This document shows, piece by piece, positions 8,968 to 17,140 of a stretch of 64,000 nt of DNA; position 1 is the first letter of the stretch; the number at the start of each line of letters is the position of its first letter. Made by a program: the position numbers and the translations under genes. Under the pieces are notes generated by a model. It saw only the letters and a program-made list of their open reading frames with translations. It made no database searches and was not told the origin of the DNA. The DNA is taken from contig NZ_CP023068.1 in NCBI RefSeq assembly GCF_002288525.1, positions 1,054,001 to 1,118,000 on the forward strand. The letters run 5' to 3'. This DNA comes from Sinorhizobium sojae CCBAU 05684 (lineage in GTDB: Bacteria > Pseudomonadota > Alphaproteobacteria > Rhizobiales > Rhizobiaceae).

Positions 8968-9984
8968 TCAGGAAACTGCCGGAGATTCAAGCATCCCGGC
9001 GAGCTCCAGTGCCTCGGCCACGTAGCGCGTCAATCGTTCATGTGAATCTGGCGTCCCGGGGCGAGCGCCGATCCAGCCGATATAGGTGAGGCTTCTGATC
9101 AGCAGGAAAAGCGGAAGCATCTCGACGTCCTTGTCCGCGAGCGGACGCTTCCTTCGATAGCCCGCCAGGAGAGCCGACTGGATCAAGGCGAAATTCGCTT
9201 CTCCCCGGTTTCGGAGAAGCGCCGTTGCAATGTCGAACATCCGCCATCCATAGCCGGCATCGTCGAAGTCGATCAGTTCGACGTGATCGGGTCCGACGAG
9301 CACATTCTCCCGCACGAGATCCGCATGGATGAGGCCATAGTCGAGTCCGGAATGTGCAACGGCAGCGAGTCGCTCGGCAAGCCGGTGCCGCAACGCCGAA
9401 AGCCTGGTCGTCTGGTCGCGGGTTAAGCCCGGACAATCCCAGAAGCGACCCCAGACCGGCTGTTCCCCTAAAAGCCCTCCCAGGTCCCACGTGGGGCGGT
9501 TGAAATCGCACGGCGCGACCCAGCGGTCGGAGATATTGTGCAACTCGGCCATAGCCTCGCCGAGCCGGCCGAAGATGCGTTCCAACCGATCAGGCGCATG
9601 ACCAAGCGGAACGCCGGAACGGCCGAGCTCCTTGCCGTTCATCCAGGTCACGACGTCGGCATGCTGGCCGGCGAAGAACGCCGTCGCCGGCAAGGCGACG
9701 ACGTTGCGTCCGTCGGCGGCGGGAATAGGAGCGGGGACGCGCAATCCACCCGCCCGCACCGCCGCCATCCACTCCAACTCGGAAGCGAGCGCGCGCATGT
9801 CGTGGTAGCCGGGGCGATGCAAGCGGAGAACCGCGGGCTCGCCGCCAGCGAGACAGATGCGGAAGACCGCGTTCTCGCGAAATTTCAGAAGCTCCGGCAT
9901 CTGATCCGCGAGAGACCAATGCATGAGCGCTTCCCTTGCCCGCGCGAGAAGGGCAGGCACTGGCACGTCGGGACGGTCGATCAT
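8968..9984 (-). CDS. Aminoglycoside-phosphotransferase-fold small-molecule kinase
   Basis: A 338-residue APH/choline-kinase-fold protein. The Brenner motif is visible as HADLVRENV (catalytic Asp) and the metal-binding motif as ELIDFDDAG. Such kinases phosphorylate hydroxyls or amines of small molecules. The family also includes homoserine kinase II and the hydroxylysine kinase HYKK. The gene follows a class III PLP enzyme gene by only 7 bp, an order that recalls the HYKK/PHYKPL and ethanolamine-phosphate phospho-lyase systems. An antibiotic-resistance role is unlikely in this catabolic setting. The substrate is not known. Confidence 0.75.
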   Translation of the reverse strand: MIDRPDVPVPALLARAREALMHWSLADQMPELLKFRENAVFRICLAGGEPAVLRLHRPGYHDMRALASELEWMAAVRAGGLRVPAPIPAADGRNVVALPATAFFAGQHADVVTWMNGKELGRSGVPLGHAPDRLERIFGRLGEAMAELHNISDRWVAPCDFNRPTWDLGGLLGEQPVWGRFWDCPGLTRDQTTRLSALRHRLAERLAAVAHSGLDYGLIHADLVRENVLVGPDHVELIDFDDAGYGWRMFDIATALLRNRGEANFALIQSALLAGYRRKRPLADKDVEMLPLFLLIRSLTYIGWIGARPGTPDSHERLTRYVAEALELAGMLESPAVS

Positions 9985-9991
9985 CGGCCCC

Positions 9992-11275
9992 TCAGAGACT
10001 GGAAAGCACGTCGTCGAGGGTCGACAGCATCAAATCGGCATGCTCCCTGGAAAACGGCATCGGTGGACGGATTTTTGTGGCGCATTGATAAATGCCGATC
10101 TTCCCCATCAGCACACCGCGCTTACGCATTTCGTTGATGACAGTGGCCGCGAGCTCCGGTCCGGGCTCCTTCGTTGCCCGGTCGAGCACGAATTCGGTGC
10201 CCATGAAGAGACCGCTGCCACGCACGTCGCCGATGACCGCGTGCTTCGCGGCGAGCCTTGCAAAGCCGCTTCGCGTGTATTCACCAACGGCCCGCGCATT
10301 CTCGATCAAGCCTTCATCCTCGATGACGTCGAGAACGGCCATCGCCGCGGCGCAGGAGACCGGATTGCCACCGAAGGTGTTGAAATAGCGGAAAGCCTTG
10401 CGAAAGGCGTTCAGCGTGTCGACGTTGGCAATGACGCCGCCGACCGGATGGCCATTCGCCATCGGCTTGCCGAGCGTCACGACATCCGGAACGATGCCGG
10501 CGCGCTGGTGGCCCCACATATGCGTGCCGGTGCGGCCGAAGCCTGGCTGGACCTCGTCGGCGATGATGAGGCCACCGGCCTTGTGGACGGCGGCGACGGC
10601 CGCGTCGAGGAAGCCGGCCGGGAGGTCGGGAAAGCCCTCATTGGCGAAGAAGGGATCGATGATCAGGGCGGAAAAGCCGTGCGGGCTTTCTTCGAGCGAG
10701 GCGATCGCCTTTTCCACCTCCGCAGCGAAGGCCGCCGAGAATGCCTCACCCAAGGCGCCGCCGAGCGGCCGATAGCTGTCCGGCGCCGGTACATGCCGCA
10801 CATGGCCGCCATAGCCGCCGACGGGCGGCATGCGGGTGGAGAGCTGCGAGACCGCGGCCGTATTGCCGTGATAGGTGTGGTTGGTGGCGATCACCCCGGT
10901 CCTGCCTGTCACCACCTGGGCCATGCGCAGGGCGATGTCGTTCGCCTCGCTGCCGGTGCAGGTCAGGATCCCCGCATTGAGCCTATGATCGAACGTCGAC
11001 GTCAGGCGCTCGACATAGTCGAGAATGCCCTCGTGCAGGTAGCGGGTGTGCGTGTTGAGGGTCGAAGCCTGACGGGCGATCGCCTCGACAACGCGCGGAT
11101 GGCAATGGCCGACATGCGGCACGTTGTTGTAGCAGTCGAGATAGCGCCTGCCGTCGGCATCCCAGAGCCAGACGCCTTCACCGCGGACGAGGTGGACCGG
11201 ATCTTGGTAGAAGAGCGACATGTTGCGGCCGAGCAGGCGTTCTCGGCGGGCGAGCAATGTGGCCTTGTCCGACAT
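9992..11275 (-). CDS. Class III PLP enzyme (aminotransferase or phospho-lyase)
   Basis: A 427-residue fold-type I PLP protein. It has the cofactor aspartate in IIADEVQPGFGRTG and the Schiff-base lysine in TLGKPMANGHPVGG. The MANGHPVGG and YNNVPHVGHCHPRVVEA segments are of the AGXT2L type, the branch that includes ethanolamine-phosphate and 5-phosphohydroxylysine phospho-lyases. These release ammonia and phosphate instead of transferring an amino group. The kinase gene directly downstream fits that activity. I chose ATG 11275 because homologues start near MSDKATLLARRERLLG and the upstream gene stops at 11277. Confidence 0.75.
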   Translation of the reverse strand: MSDKATLLARRERLLGRNMSLFYQDPVHLVRGEGVWLWDADGRRYLDCYNNVPHVGHCHPRVVEAIARQASTLNTHTRYLHEGILDYVERLTSTFDHRLNAGILTCTGSEANDIALRMAQVVTGRTGVIATNHTYHGNTAAVSQLSTRMPPVGGYGGHVRHVPAPDSYRPLGGALGEAFSAAFAAEVEKAIASLEESPHGFSALIIDPFFANEGFPDLPAGFLDAAVAAVHKAGGLIIADEVQPGFGRTGTHMWGHQRAGIVPDVVTLGKPMANGHPVGGVIANVDTLNAFRKAFRYFNTFGGNPVSCAAAMAVLDVIEDEGLIENARAVGEYTRSGFARLAAKHAVIGDVRGSGLFMGTEFVLDRATKEPGPELAATVINEMRKRGVLMGKIGIYQCATKIRPPMPFSREHADLMLSTLDDVLSSL

Positions 11276-11276
11276 T

Positions 11277-12635
11277 TCATCGTCCCCCGGCAGCGGCAAG
11301 CCCCGCATCGAGCGCGCTGACGATGCGAGCGACGTCGTTGGCGGTGATGACGAGCGGCGGCGACAGGATGACGTTCGGCCCCGAGGTGCGCACGAGGACG
11401 CCGGCCTCGTAAGTGGCATCCTGAACCGTCTGCAGGATCTCTTTGGGGGCAGGAGTCTTGCTCCCCCGATCGCTGACCAGTTCGAGCGCGCACATCAGCC
11501 CCTTGCCGCGCACGTCGCCGATGAGCTCGTGCCTGTTCTGGAGGTTCTCCAGGCCATCGAGGAGTTCCTCCCCCCGCGCTGCAGCATTAGCGGCAACACT
11601 GAGCCGGCTCGTTTCCTTCAACGTCGCGAGTGCCGCGGCCGCGCCGACTGGATGGCCAGAATAGGTATACCCATGTCCTATCGTGCCGGTACCGTTCTTG
11701 TTGCTTTCGAACACCTCGGCAACCTTGTCGGCGATCATCACGGCGCCGAAGGGATAGTAACCGTTGGTGATCGCCTTTGCGGTGGACATGAGATCGGGCT
11801 TCACCCCCCAGAGCCGCGACCCGGTCCAGGCTCCGGTGCGACCGAAGGCGGTGATGACCTCATCGGCGATCAGCAGGATGCCGTGCCGGTCGCTTATCGC
11901 GCGCATCAGTGGCAGGAAACTATCGTGCGGAACGATGACGCCGCCAGCACCAAGCACCGGTTCGAGGATCAGCGCCGCGATCGTGTCTGCGCCCTGAAAG
12001 GCAATCTCCTCCTCGAACAGGCGCCCGATCGCCGCCGCGACCTCCGCGCCGTCGCTGGTGCCAAACGGGTTGCGGTAGGTCCAGGGCGCCGGCAGGTGAA
12101 AGACCCCCGGCAGCAGCGGCTCGTAATTGCGGCGGAAGTTCTGATTGCCGTTCACCGATGCGCCGCCGAAATGGGTGCCGTGATAGCCCTTTTTCAGGGC
12201 GATGAACTTGGTGCGCTCCGGCTGGCCGTTGATCTTGTGGTATTGCCGCGCCAGGCGCAGGCAGGTCTCCACCGAGTCCGAGCCGCCCGACGTGAAGAAG
12301 GAGCGGGTGAGGCCGTCCTCCTTGAACCACTCGGCAAGCTCGTAGGAGAGCTCTATCAGCGGCGAGTTAGTGGTGCCCCGGAACGTCGAATAATAGGGCA
12401 GCTCTTCCAGCTGTTCGCGGATCGCCCTTTTTACCGGCTCGCAGGAATAGCCGAGATTGACGTTCCACAAGCCCCCGACCGCGTCCAGCACCTTCTTGCC
12501 GTGGATATCGACGATCTCGACACCTTCGGCCGCATTGACGATGCGGGGCGGATGGGCCTGCATCTCGGCCGGATGCGCCATCGGGTGCCATAGGTGGCGG
12601 GCGTTGTTCTCAATCAGGAAGTTGGTCTCACGCAT
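11277..12635 (-). CDS. Class III omega-aminotransferase
   Basis: A 452-residue aminotransferase with the cofactor motif LLIADEVITAFGRTG and the lysine region STAKAITNGYYPFGAV. The N-terminal HLWHPMAHPAEM and SGGSDSVETCLRLARQYH segments match omega-amino acid or diamine:pyruvate transaminases. It would convert a primary amine to an aldehyde, which the aldehyde dehydrogenase at 17141-18619 could oxidise. It is fourth in the six-gene operon, 17 bp after the HAD gene and 1 bp before the next PLP gene. It is clearly distinct from the phospho-lyase-like neighbour, so the operon has two different class III enzymes. Confidence 0.85.
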   Translation of the reverse strand: MRETNFLIENNARHLWHPMAHPAEMQAHPPRIVNAAEGVEIVDIHGKKVLDAVGGLWNVNLGYSCEPVKRAIREQLEELPYYSTFRGTTNSPLIELSYELAEWFKEDGLTRSFFTSGGSDSVETCLRLARQYHKINGQPERTKFIALKKGYHGTHFGGASVNGNQNFRRNYEPLLPGVFHLPAPWTYRNPFGTSDGAEVAAAIGRLFEEEIAFQGADTIAALILEPVLGAGGVIVPHDSFLPLMRAISDRHGILLIADEVITAFGRTGAWTGSRLWGVKPDLMSTAKAITNGYYPFGAVMIADKVAEVFESNKNGTGTIGHGYTYSGHPVGAAAALATLKETSRLSVAANAAARGEELLDGLENLQNRHELIGDVRGKGLMCALELVSDRGSKTPAPKEILQTVQDATYEAGVLVRTSGPNVILSPPLVITANDVARIVSALDAGLAAAGGR

Positions 12636-12652
12636 CGGTATTACCTCTTTGT

Positions 12653-13303
12653 TCAGAGCCCAAGCATTGCAAGCGCGCGGGCATAGCCCTCGGCCGGGTG
12701 AGTGACGTCGAAATGCACGTAAGGCAGACGCACGGCCTCGGCGCCCTCGATGTTCTTCTTTTGGTCGTCGACGAAGATGCAGGCTTCGCGAGGAAGCGCG
12801 AGTTCGGTAAGGACGAGCTCGTAGGCGCGGGGATCGGGCTTCAGGATCTTCGTGTAGGTTGCATCGACGATGACGTCGAAGAGATCGATCAACGGAAAGC
12901 GCTTGCGGAATCCGACGCCGTAGAAGAGGTCGAGTTCGTTCGAGAGAATGGCAAGCTTAAGCCCAGCGGCCTTCACCTGGAGGATCGCATCGCGGGCTTC
13001 CGGACGCAGCACCAGCTCCGGCTCGGCGCCGCGGGCGCGGCGCACGAAGGTCTGCATCTCGTCCCAATTCTCACCGATCATCCGGCCGACTTCGCCTGTG
13101 CGGGTGAGCCAATAGTCTCGTTCGGTAATCTCGCGGTTCTGCATCGCCACCCAGAGCGGATCGGTCGCGGGGTCGAAGGGACCCCGCCAGGTCAGCGAGC
13201 CGGCCGGCAGGCCGAGGGCGCGTTCGGTGATGTCGTGGGTTTCGAACAGCGTGCGGGTCACCACGCCTCCGAAATCGAGAATGAGCGCACGATCGCCTGT
13301 CAT
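12653..13303 (-). CDS. HAD-superfamily hydrolase-like protein
   Basis: A 216-residue HAD-fold protein. Motif I reads LILDFGGVV, with the nucleophile Asp but glycine where phosphatases have the second, acid/base Asp. Motif II lies in LAILSNE and motif IV in CIFVDDQKKN. The DFGGVV variant occurs in sEH-N/ACAD10-like members, where phosphatase activity is uncertain. The start at 13303 overlaps the stop of the Tm-1-like gene (ATGA). A role in removing phosphate from an intermediate of the kinase-dependent pathway is possible but unproven. Confidence 0.8.
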   Translation of the reverse strand: MTGDRALILDFGGVVTRTLFETHDITERALGLPAGSLTWRGPFDPATDPLWVAMQNREITERDYWLTRTGEVGRMIGENWDEMQTFVRRARGAEPELVLRPEARDAILQVKAAGLKLAILSNELDLFYGVGFRKRFPLIDLFDVIVDATYTKILKPDPRAYELVLTELALPREACIFVDDQKKNIEGAEAVRLPYVHFDVTHPAEGYARALAMLGL

Positions 13304-14553
13304 GGCCGTCCTTCCGGAATGATGCCTTCGGCCACCCACGCGTCGAAGATTTCGAGCGTTTTCTGAGCGAACGCCGTGGCGTTGATATGGGCGTTCACCT
13401 CTCGAACAGTGACGTTGGCCGGCAGAGCACTGCGGATCTCGTCCACGAAAGCGTCGAGCCCTTCAGGATCATGAAGCCGCTCCTCCGGCTTGTCCCATTC
13501 ATGCAGGCCTTCGATCGGCAGCAGGAAGGCGACCTTTGCGTCGGCAGTCGCGAGTTTTCGCCCGACGAGCCGGGCAATCTCGCGCCGGCCTTCCGGCGAG
13601 CTGGTGACCGATCCGATCAGCCGGTTATGGGCATGATAGGGGCGGTCCGCAAAGATGGCGGGCAGGTCCTGCCATGCCTGAAGATCGACCATGTCGACAG
13701 CGCCGGGGGCGACGATCTGTGGAATGGCGGCGCGCCCGGCGTTCTCCAGCCGGTCCGGCCCGGAGGTGACGACGGTCCCGTAGTGATGATTGCTGACCTC
13801 CTGAATGCAGAGGTCGAAGACCGCTGCAAATCCGTTCTCCGCGGCGATCGCCTCGAAGGCGCGCCCGCCCATGCCCGTCGCGTGGAAGACGGCGACTTCG
13901 TACCCGCGCTTCGCGAGTTCCGGTTTAAGATGCTTCATGTATTTGAGGCACGAGGAGCCGAGTGACGTCATGCCGATCAGCGGCCGTTTGCTGTTCGGCT
14001 TCGTGCCATGTTTCGCGGCTCCGACCACCGCGCCGCACGCCTGCGACAGGACGGACCGGCAGATGCCGTTCAGGCCATAAAGGCCGCCGGCCCACAGGAT
14101 CATCATCAGGTCGGGTGCGATGCGCTCCGGCGGAATGAGGTGGGAATAAGCGATGGTCGAGACGACGAACTTCGGTACGCCGAGCGGCAGGGCCGCGGCG
14201 ACGTCGAGGGCCAGATCCGTTCCCATGGTGCCACCCAGCATGATAACGCCGTCCATCTGGCCCGCATCGTAGAGATCGCGGGCGAGGCTGGCTGCACCCT
14301 TGCCCATCAGCGCCATGGCCCTGTTCTCGTCTCCACTGGCGATGATGGCCTCGATCGAAGTGCCGGCTGCTTCGGCGATGTCATGTTTCGAGTAGTCGGG
14401 TGCATAGGGCGGATCGTCCAGAATGCTGACGTCGACCATCAGCGGCAGGCCGCCCGCTTCTTCAATGACGGATGCCATAAACCGCAGTTCGTCGCTTTTA
14501 GTGTCACCGGTCCCGATGACGACTATCCTTGGCGAAGGCGCCGAAGGGCCCAT
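13300..14553 (-). CDS. Tm-1-like ATP-binding domain protein (UPF0261)
   Basis: A 417-residue member of the UPF0261/Tm-1 family, with the N-terminal VVIGTGDTKSDELRFM nucleotide-binding segment and the C-terminal GVPKFVVST and VAPGAVDMVD regions. In tomato the homologous domain of Tm-1 binds ATP and a viral replicase; bacterial roles are not established. Many bacterial copies neighbour a TIM-barrel partner, which is missing here. The gene shares one base with the IclR stop and overlaps the HAD gene, so it belongs to the same transcript and probably acts in the same pathway. Confidence 0.85.
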   Translation of the reverse strand: MGPSAPSPRIVVIGTGDTKSDELRFMASVIEEAGGLPLMVDVSILDDPPYAPDYSKHDIAEAAGTSIEAIIASGDENRAMALMGKGAASLARDLYDAGQMDGVIMLGGTMGTDLALDVAAALPLGVPKFVVSTIAYSHLIPPERIAPDLMMILWAGGLYGLNGICRSVLSQACGAVVGAAKHGTKPNSKRPLIGMTSLGSSCLKYMKHLKPELAKRGYEVAVFHATGMGGRAFEAIAAENGFAAVFDLCIQEVSNHHYGTVVTSGPDRLENAGRAAIPQIVAPGAVDMVDLQAWQDLPAIFADRPYHAHNRLIGSVTSSPEGRREIARLVGRKLATADAKVAFLLPIEGLHEWDKPEERLHDPEGLDAFVDEIRSALPANVTVREVNAHINATAFAQKTLEIFDAWVAEGIIPEGRP

Positions 14554-15338
14554 CAGCCTGTCCTCCTGATTTGCGTGCTTGTTCCCATGGGCCTTTCCGA
14601 CCCGTAGTATTTTTCTGAAATTGCCTTGGCCGTGGCGGCAACTTGCGCGCCGAACTTCATGAGCTCCGACTGATCGGCCCTGACCATCGGCGCTGCGATC
14701 GCGACGCAGCCGATCGGATGGCCGCCGGGTGCGCGGATCGGTGCAGCAGTGCTCACGACGCCGGCCTCGATACCCTGGTGGCTTATGGAAAAGCCGCGCG
14801 CCACCGTTTCATCAAGAAGGCCGCGCACCACTGCGGGATCGACGATCGTGTATTCGGTGATCCTCTCGAGCGGCTTCGAAAGGGCGGCGTCGATCTCGCC
14901 TGGAGGGCAGAAGGCAAGATAGGCGAGACCTGAGGCGGTCGCATGAAAGGGCAGCAGTGTGCCCACCTCTACGTTGACGCGGTGCGCACGCCGGGAATCC
15001 TCGACATGGATTGTGGACAGACGGCCGCCGGAAAACTCGGAAAGATGCACCGTTTCCGTCGACGCTTCGGCGAGCGCCTTGATGAATGGAATGGCGACAC
15101 GCAGGAACGGGTACCGCGCCTCGCGGATCCGCGCCAGCCGGACGGGCGCCGATCCGATGCGGTATTTACGGGTTTCTGGATCCTGTTCGACGAAGCCGTG
15201 CTTTTCCAGCTCGACCAGAAAGCGGCGTGTCGTCGCCTTGTCGAGTCCGCACAAACGCGCGATGTCGGTCAGTCCCGCTTCCGTGTCGAGCCGAGATACC
15301 TTGTCTAGCAATGACAGCGCTTTACCGACCGTGCTCAT
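14553..15338 (-). CDS. IclR-family transcriptional regulator
   Basis: A 262-residue regulator with an N-terminal winged helix (LTDIARLCGLDKATTRRFL) and the C-terminal IclR effector domain (VHLSEFSGGR, GIEAGVVSTAAPIR). The ATG at 15338 has an AAGAGGAG ribosome site at good spacing; in-frame starts at 15398 and 15464 would add a poorly conserved leader. It heads the minus-strand catabolic operon and faces the permease gene across about 290 bp containing a GGTTCA-N5-TGAACC palindrome, its likely operator. Confidence 0.88.
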   Translation of the reverse strand: MSTVGKALSLLDKVSRLDTEAGLTDIARLCGLDKATTRRFLVELEKHGFVEQDPETRKYRIGSAPVRLARIREARYPFLRVAIPFIKALAEASTETVHLSEFSGGRLSTIHVEDSRRAHRVNVEVGTLLPFHATASGLAYLAFCPPGEIDAALSKPLERITEYTIVDPAVVRGLLDETVARGFSISHQGIEAGVVSTAAPIRAPGGHPIGCVAIAAPMVRADQSELMKFGAQVAATAKAISEKYYGSERPMGTSTQIRRTG

Positions 15339-15482
15339 CGTTACTCCTCTTGAGCCCTCTTTCTTCGCTGCTACTTCGGGCTTGTGCCCGCTTCGCATCG
15401 CTTCCCCCGCGGCGCAGATACTTAACATGAGAAATAACTTGACAGACGCGGAGTTTCTTTGCAAGTCTATATTTGAAGCATG

Positions 15483-15499
15483 GGTTCACATATTGAACC
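15483..15499. promoter_or_regulatory. Candidate IclR operator, GGTTCA-N5-TGAACC
   Basis: A perfect 6-5-6 inverted repeat between the divergent IclR operon and the permease gene, itself bracketed by GCAT and ATGC arms. IclR proteins commonly bind palindromes near divergent promoters. The link to this IclR rests on position only. Confidence 0.5.
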
Positions 15500-15625
15500 G
15501 TATGCGCTGACGGGTGCGCAATCAATAACAAGCAAGAAGCGCCTTTTCAGTCCGAATTGGTGGAGGTCGCATGCGGGCGTTCCGCAGCGATGGTCGGATA
15601 CGTTCAACAAGGGGAACGAACGCTT

Positions 15626-17080
15626 ATGGATACTCACAACTCACCGGGCGCGGGTCAGAACCAGCTGCGCAAGAACAGCCTCGGCGTCGGCGCCGTGACA
15701 TTCCTTGTGGTCTCCGCGGCTGCACCGCTGACCGCAGTGGCGGGCGGCGTACCGCTATCCATGCTGCTAGGCAATGGCGCAGGCATTCCGCTGACCTTTC
15801 TGCTGGTCACGGCGCTGCTACTACTCTTTTCCGTCAGCTACGTCGCTATGGCCCGCCACATCCGCAATGCAGGCGCATTTTACGCCTATACTGCACGAGG
15901 ACTCGGCGGCCTAATGGGAGGGGCGGCAGCACTTGTAGCAATCCTCGCCTACAATGCGATGCAGATTGGAGTTTTCGGTCTGTTCGGCGCAGCAACGTCC
16001 GGCTTCTTCGCAGAACAAATCGGTCTCGCTCTTCCCTGGTGGGTCTGGACCTATATCGGTATTGCCGCTGTCGCCGTGTTTGGGTATCGCCGCGTCGATC
16101 TCTCGGCCAAGGTACTGACCGTGCTGGTCGTCCTCGAATATCTGGTCGTCCTGATCATCGATGCGGCAATCCTCTTCACCGGCGGCGAAGGCGGCCTTTC
16201 CTCCGCCCCGTTCACGCCGACCGCCTTCTGGGGCGGCACGCCGGCAATCGGCATCCTCTTTTGTTTTGCTGCCTTCATCGGCTTCGAGGCAACGACCATC
16301 TACAGTGAGGAGGCCCGCGAGCCGCAGAAGACAGTTCCGCGTGCCACCTATATCTCGGTGCTCACCATCGGTCTCTTCTACATGCTGACCTCCTGGCTGA
16401 TGGTGAATGGCGCCGGCGTGGACAAGCTCGTTCCGGAACTTCAAGCCCTTGCCGATCCGACCACCTTCCTCTTCGGCCTCGCCGAGCGCTACGTCGGGCA
16501 CTGGATCACCGTCGTGATGAGCATTCTCTTTATCACCAGCCTGTTCGCCGGAGTGCTCGCTTTCCACAACGGCGTGGCCCGCTACATGTACGTGGCCGGC
16601 CGCGAAGGCCTGCTGCCGAAATCCGTCGGCGCGACGCATCCGGAATTCCAGAGCCCGCATGTAGGCTCGGTGATCCAGACGATCTTTGCCGTACTCGTCG
16701 TGGCGCTTTTCGCGCTGACCGGCCAGGATCCTGTCTTGGGGCTTTTTTCCTGGCTCACCAATGTCGGAACGTTGGCAATCATTCTCCTGATGTCCTCCAC
16801 CGCCTTTGCGATCGTCGCCTTTTTCGGCCGCAATCCCGGCCTAGAAAGCAACGTCCTCGTGACCAAGCTCCTGCCGATGGTCACCGGGGTAATCCTGCTC
16901 GGACTGGTCTACTATATCGCGGTGAACTTCGGTGCCATCGCCGGAGCCAACGGTGTTCTCGCCGTGGTATTGCCGAGCCTCGTGCTCGTGGCCGCACTCA
17001 TTGGCTTCGTTGCCGCGGCACGCTTGAAATCCGCCAATGCGTTGGGCTTTGCAAGGCTGGGGGCAGGGCAGGAAGCCTAA
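15626..17080 (+). CDS. APC-superfamily amino acid/amine permease
   Basis: A 484-residue integral membrane protein with about 12 hydrophobic segments and the APC-family opening SLGVGAVTFLVVSAAAPLTA. IGFEATTIYSEEAREPQKTVP is the conserved region after helix 6. It would import an amino acid or amine in exchange for, or together with, protons. The ATG at 15626 follows an AAGGGGAA ribosome site. It is divergent from the IclR operon and 60 bp upstream of the aldehyde dehydrogenase gene, which suggests that it brings in the substrate of this locus. Confidence 0.88.
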   Translation: MDTHNSPGAGQNQLRKNSLGVGAVTFLVVSAAAPLTAVAGGVPLSMLLGNGAGIPLTFLLVTALLLLFSVSYVAMARHIRNAGAFYAYTARGLGGLMGGAAALVAILAYNAMQIGVFGLFGAATSGFFAEQIGLALPWWVWTYIGIAAVAVFGYRRVDLSAKVLTVLVVLEYLVVLIIDAAILFTGGEGGLSSAPFTPTAFWGGTPAIGILFCFAAFIGFEATTIYSEEAREPQKTVPRATYISVLTIGLFYMLTSWLMVNGAGVDKLVPELQALADPTTFLFGLAERYVGHWITVVMSILFITSLFAGVLAFHNGVARYMYVAGREGLLPKSVGATHPEFQSPHVGSVIQTIFAVLVVALFALTGQDPVLGLFSWLTNVGTLAIILLMSSTAFAIVAFFGRNPGLESNVLVTKLLPMVTGVILLGLVYYIAVNFGAIAGANGVLAVVLPSLVLVAALIGFVAAARLKSANALGFARLGAGQEA

Positions 17081-17140
17081 TAATGTCGGATTATGATGGC
17101 GGGCATCTCGCCCGCCATACTTTCGCAAGGACGCCGGACC

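Noticed and set aside
15439..15473. TTGACA followed by TATATT as a sigma-70 promoter for the permease gene
   Set aside because: The spacer is 23 bp, too long for a normal promoter; not listed as a feature.
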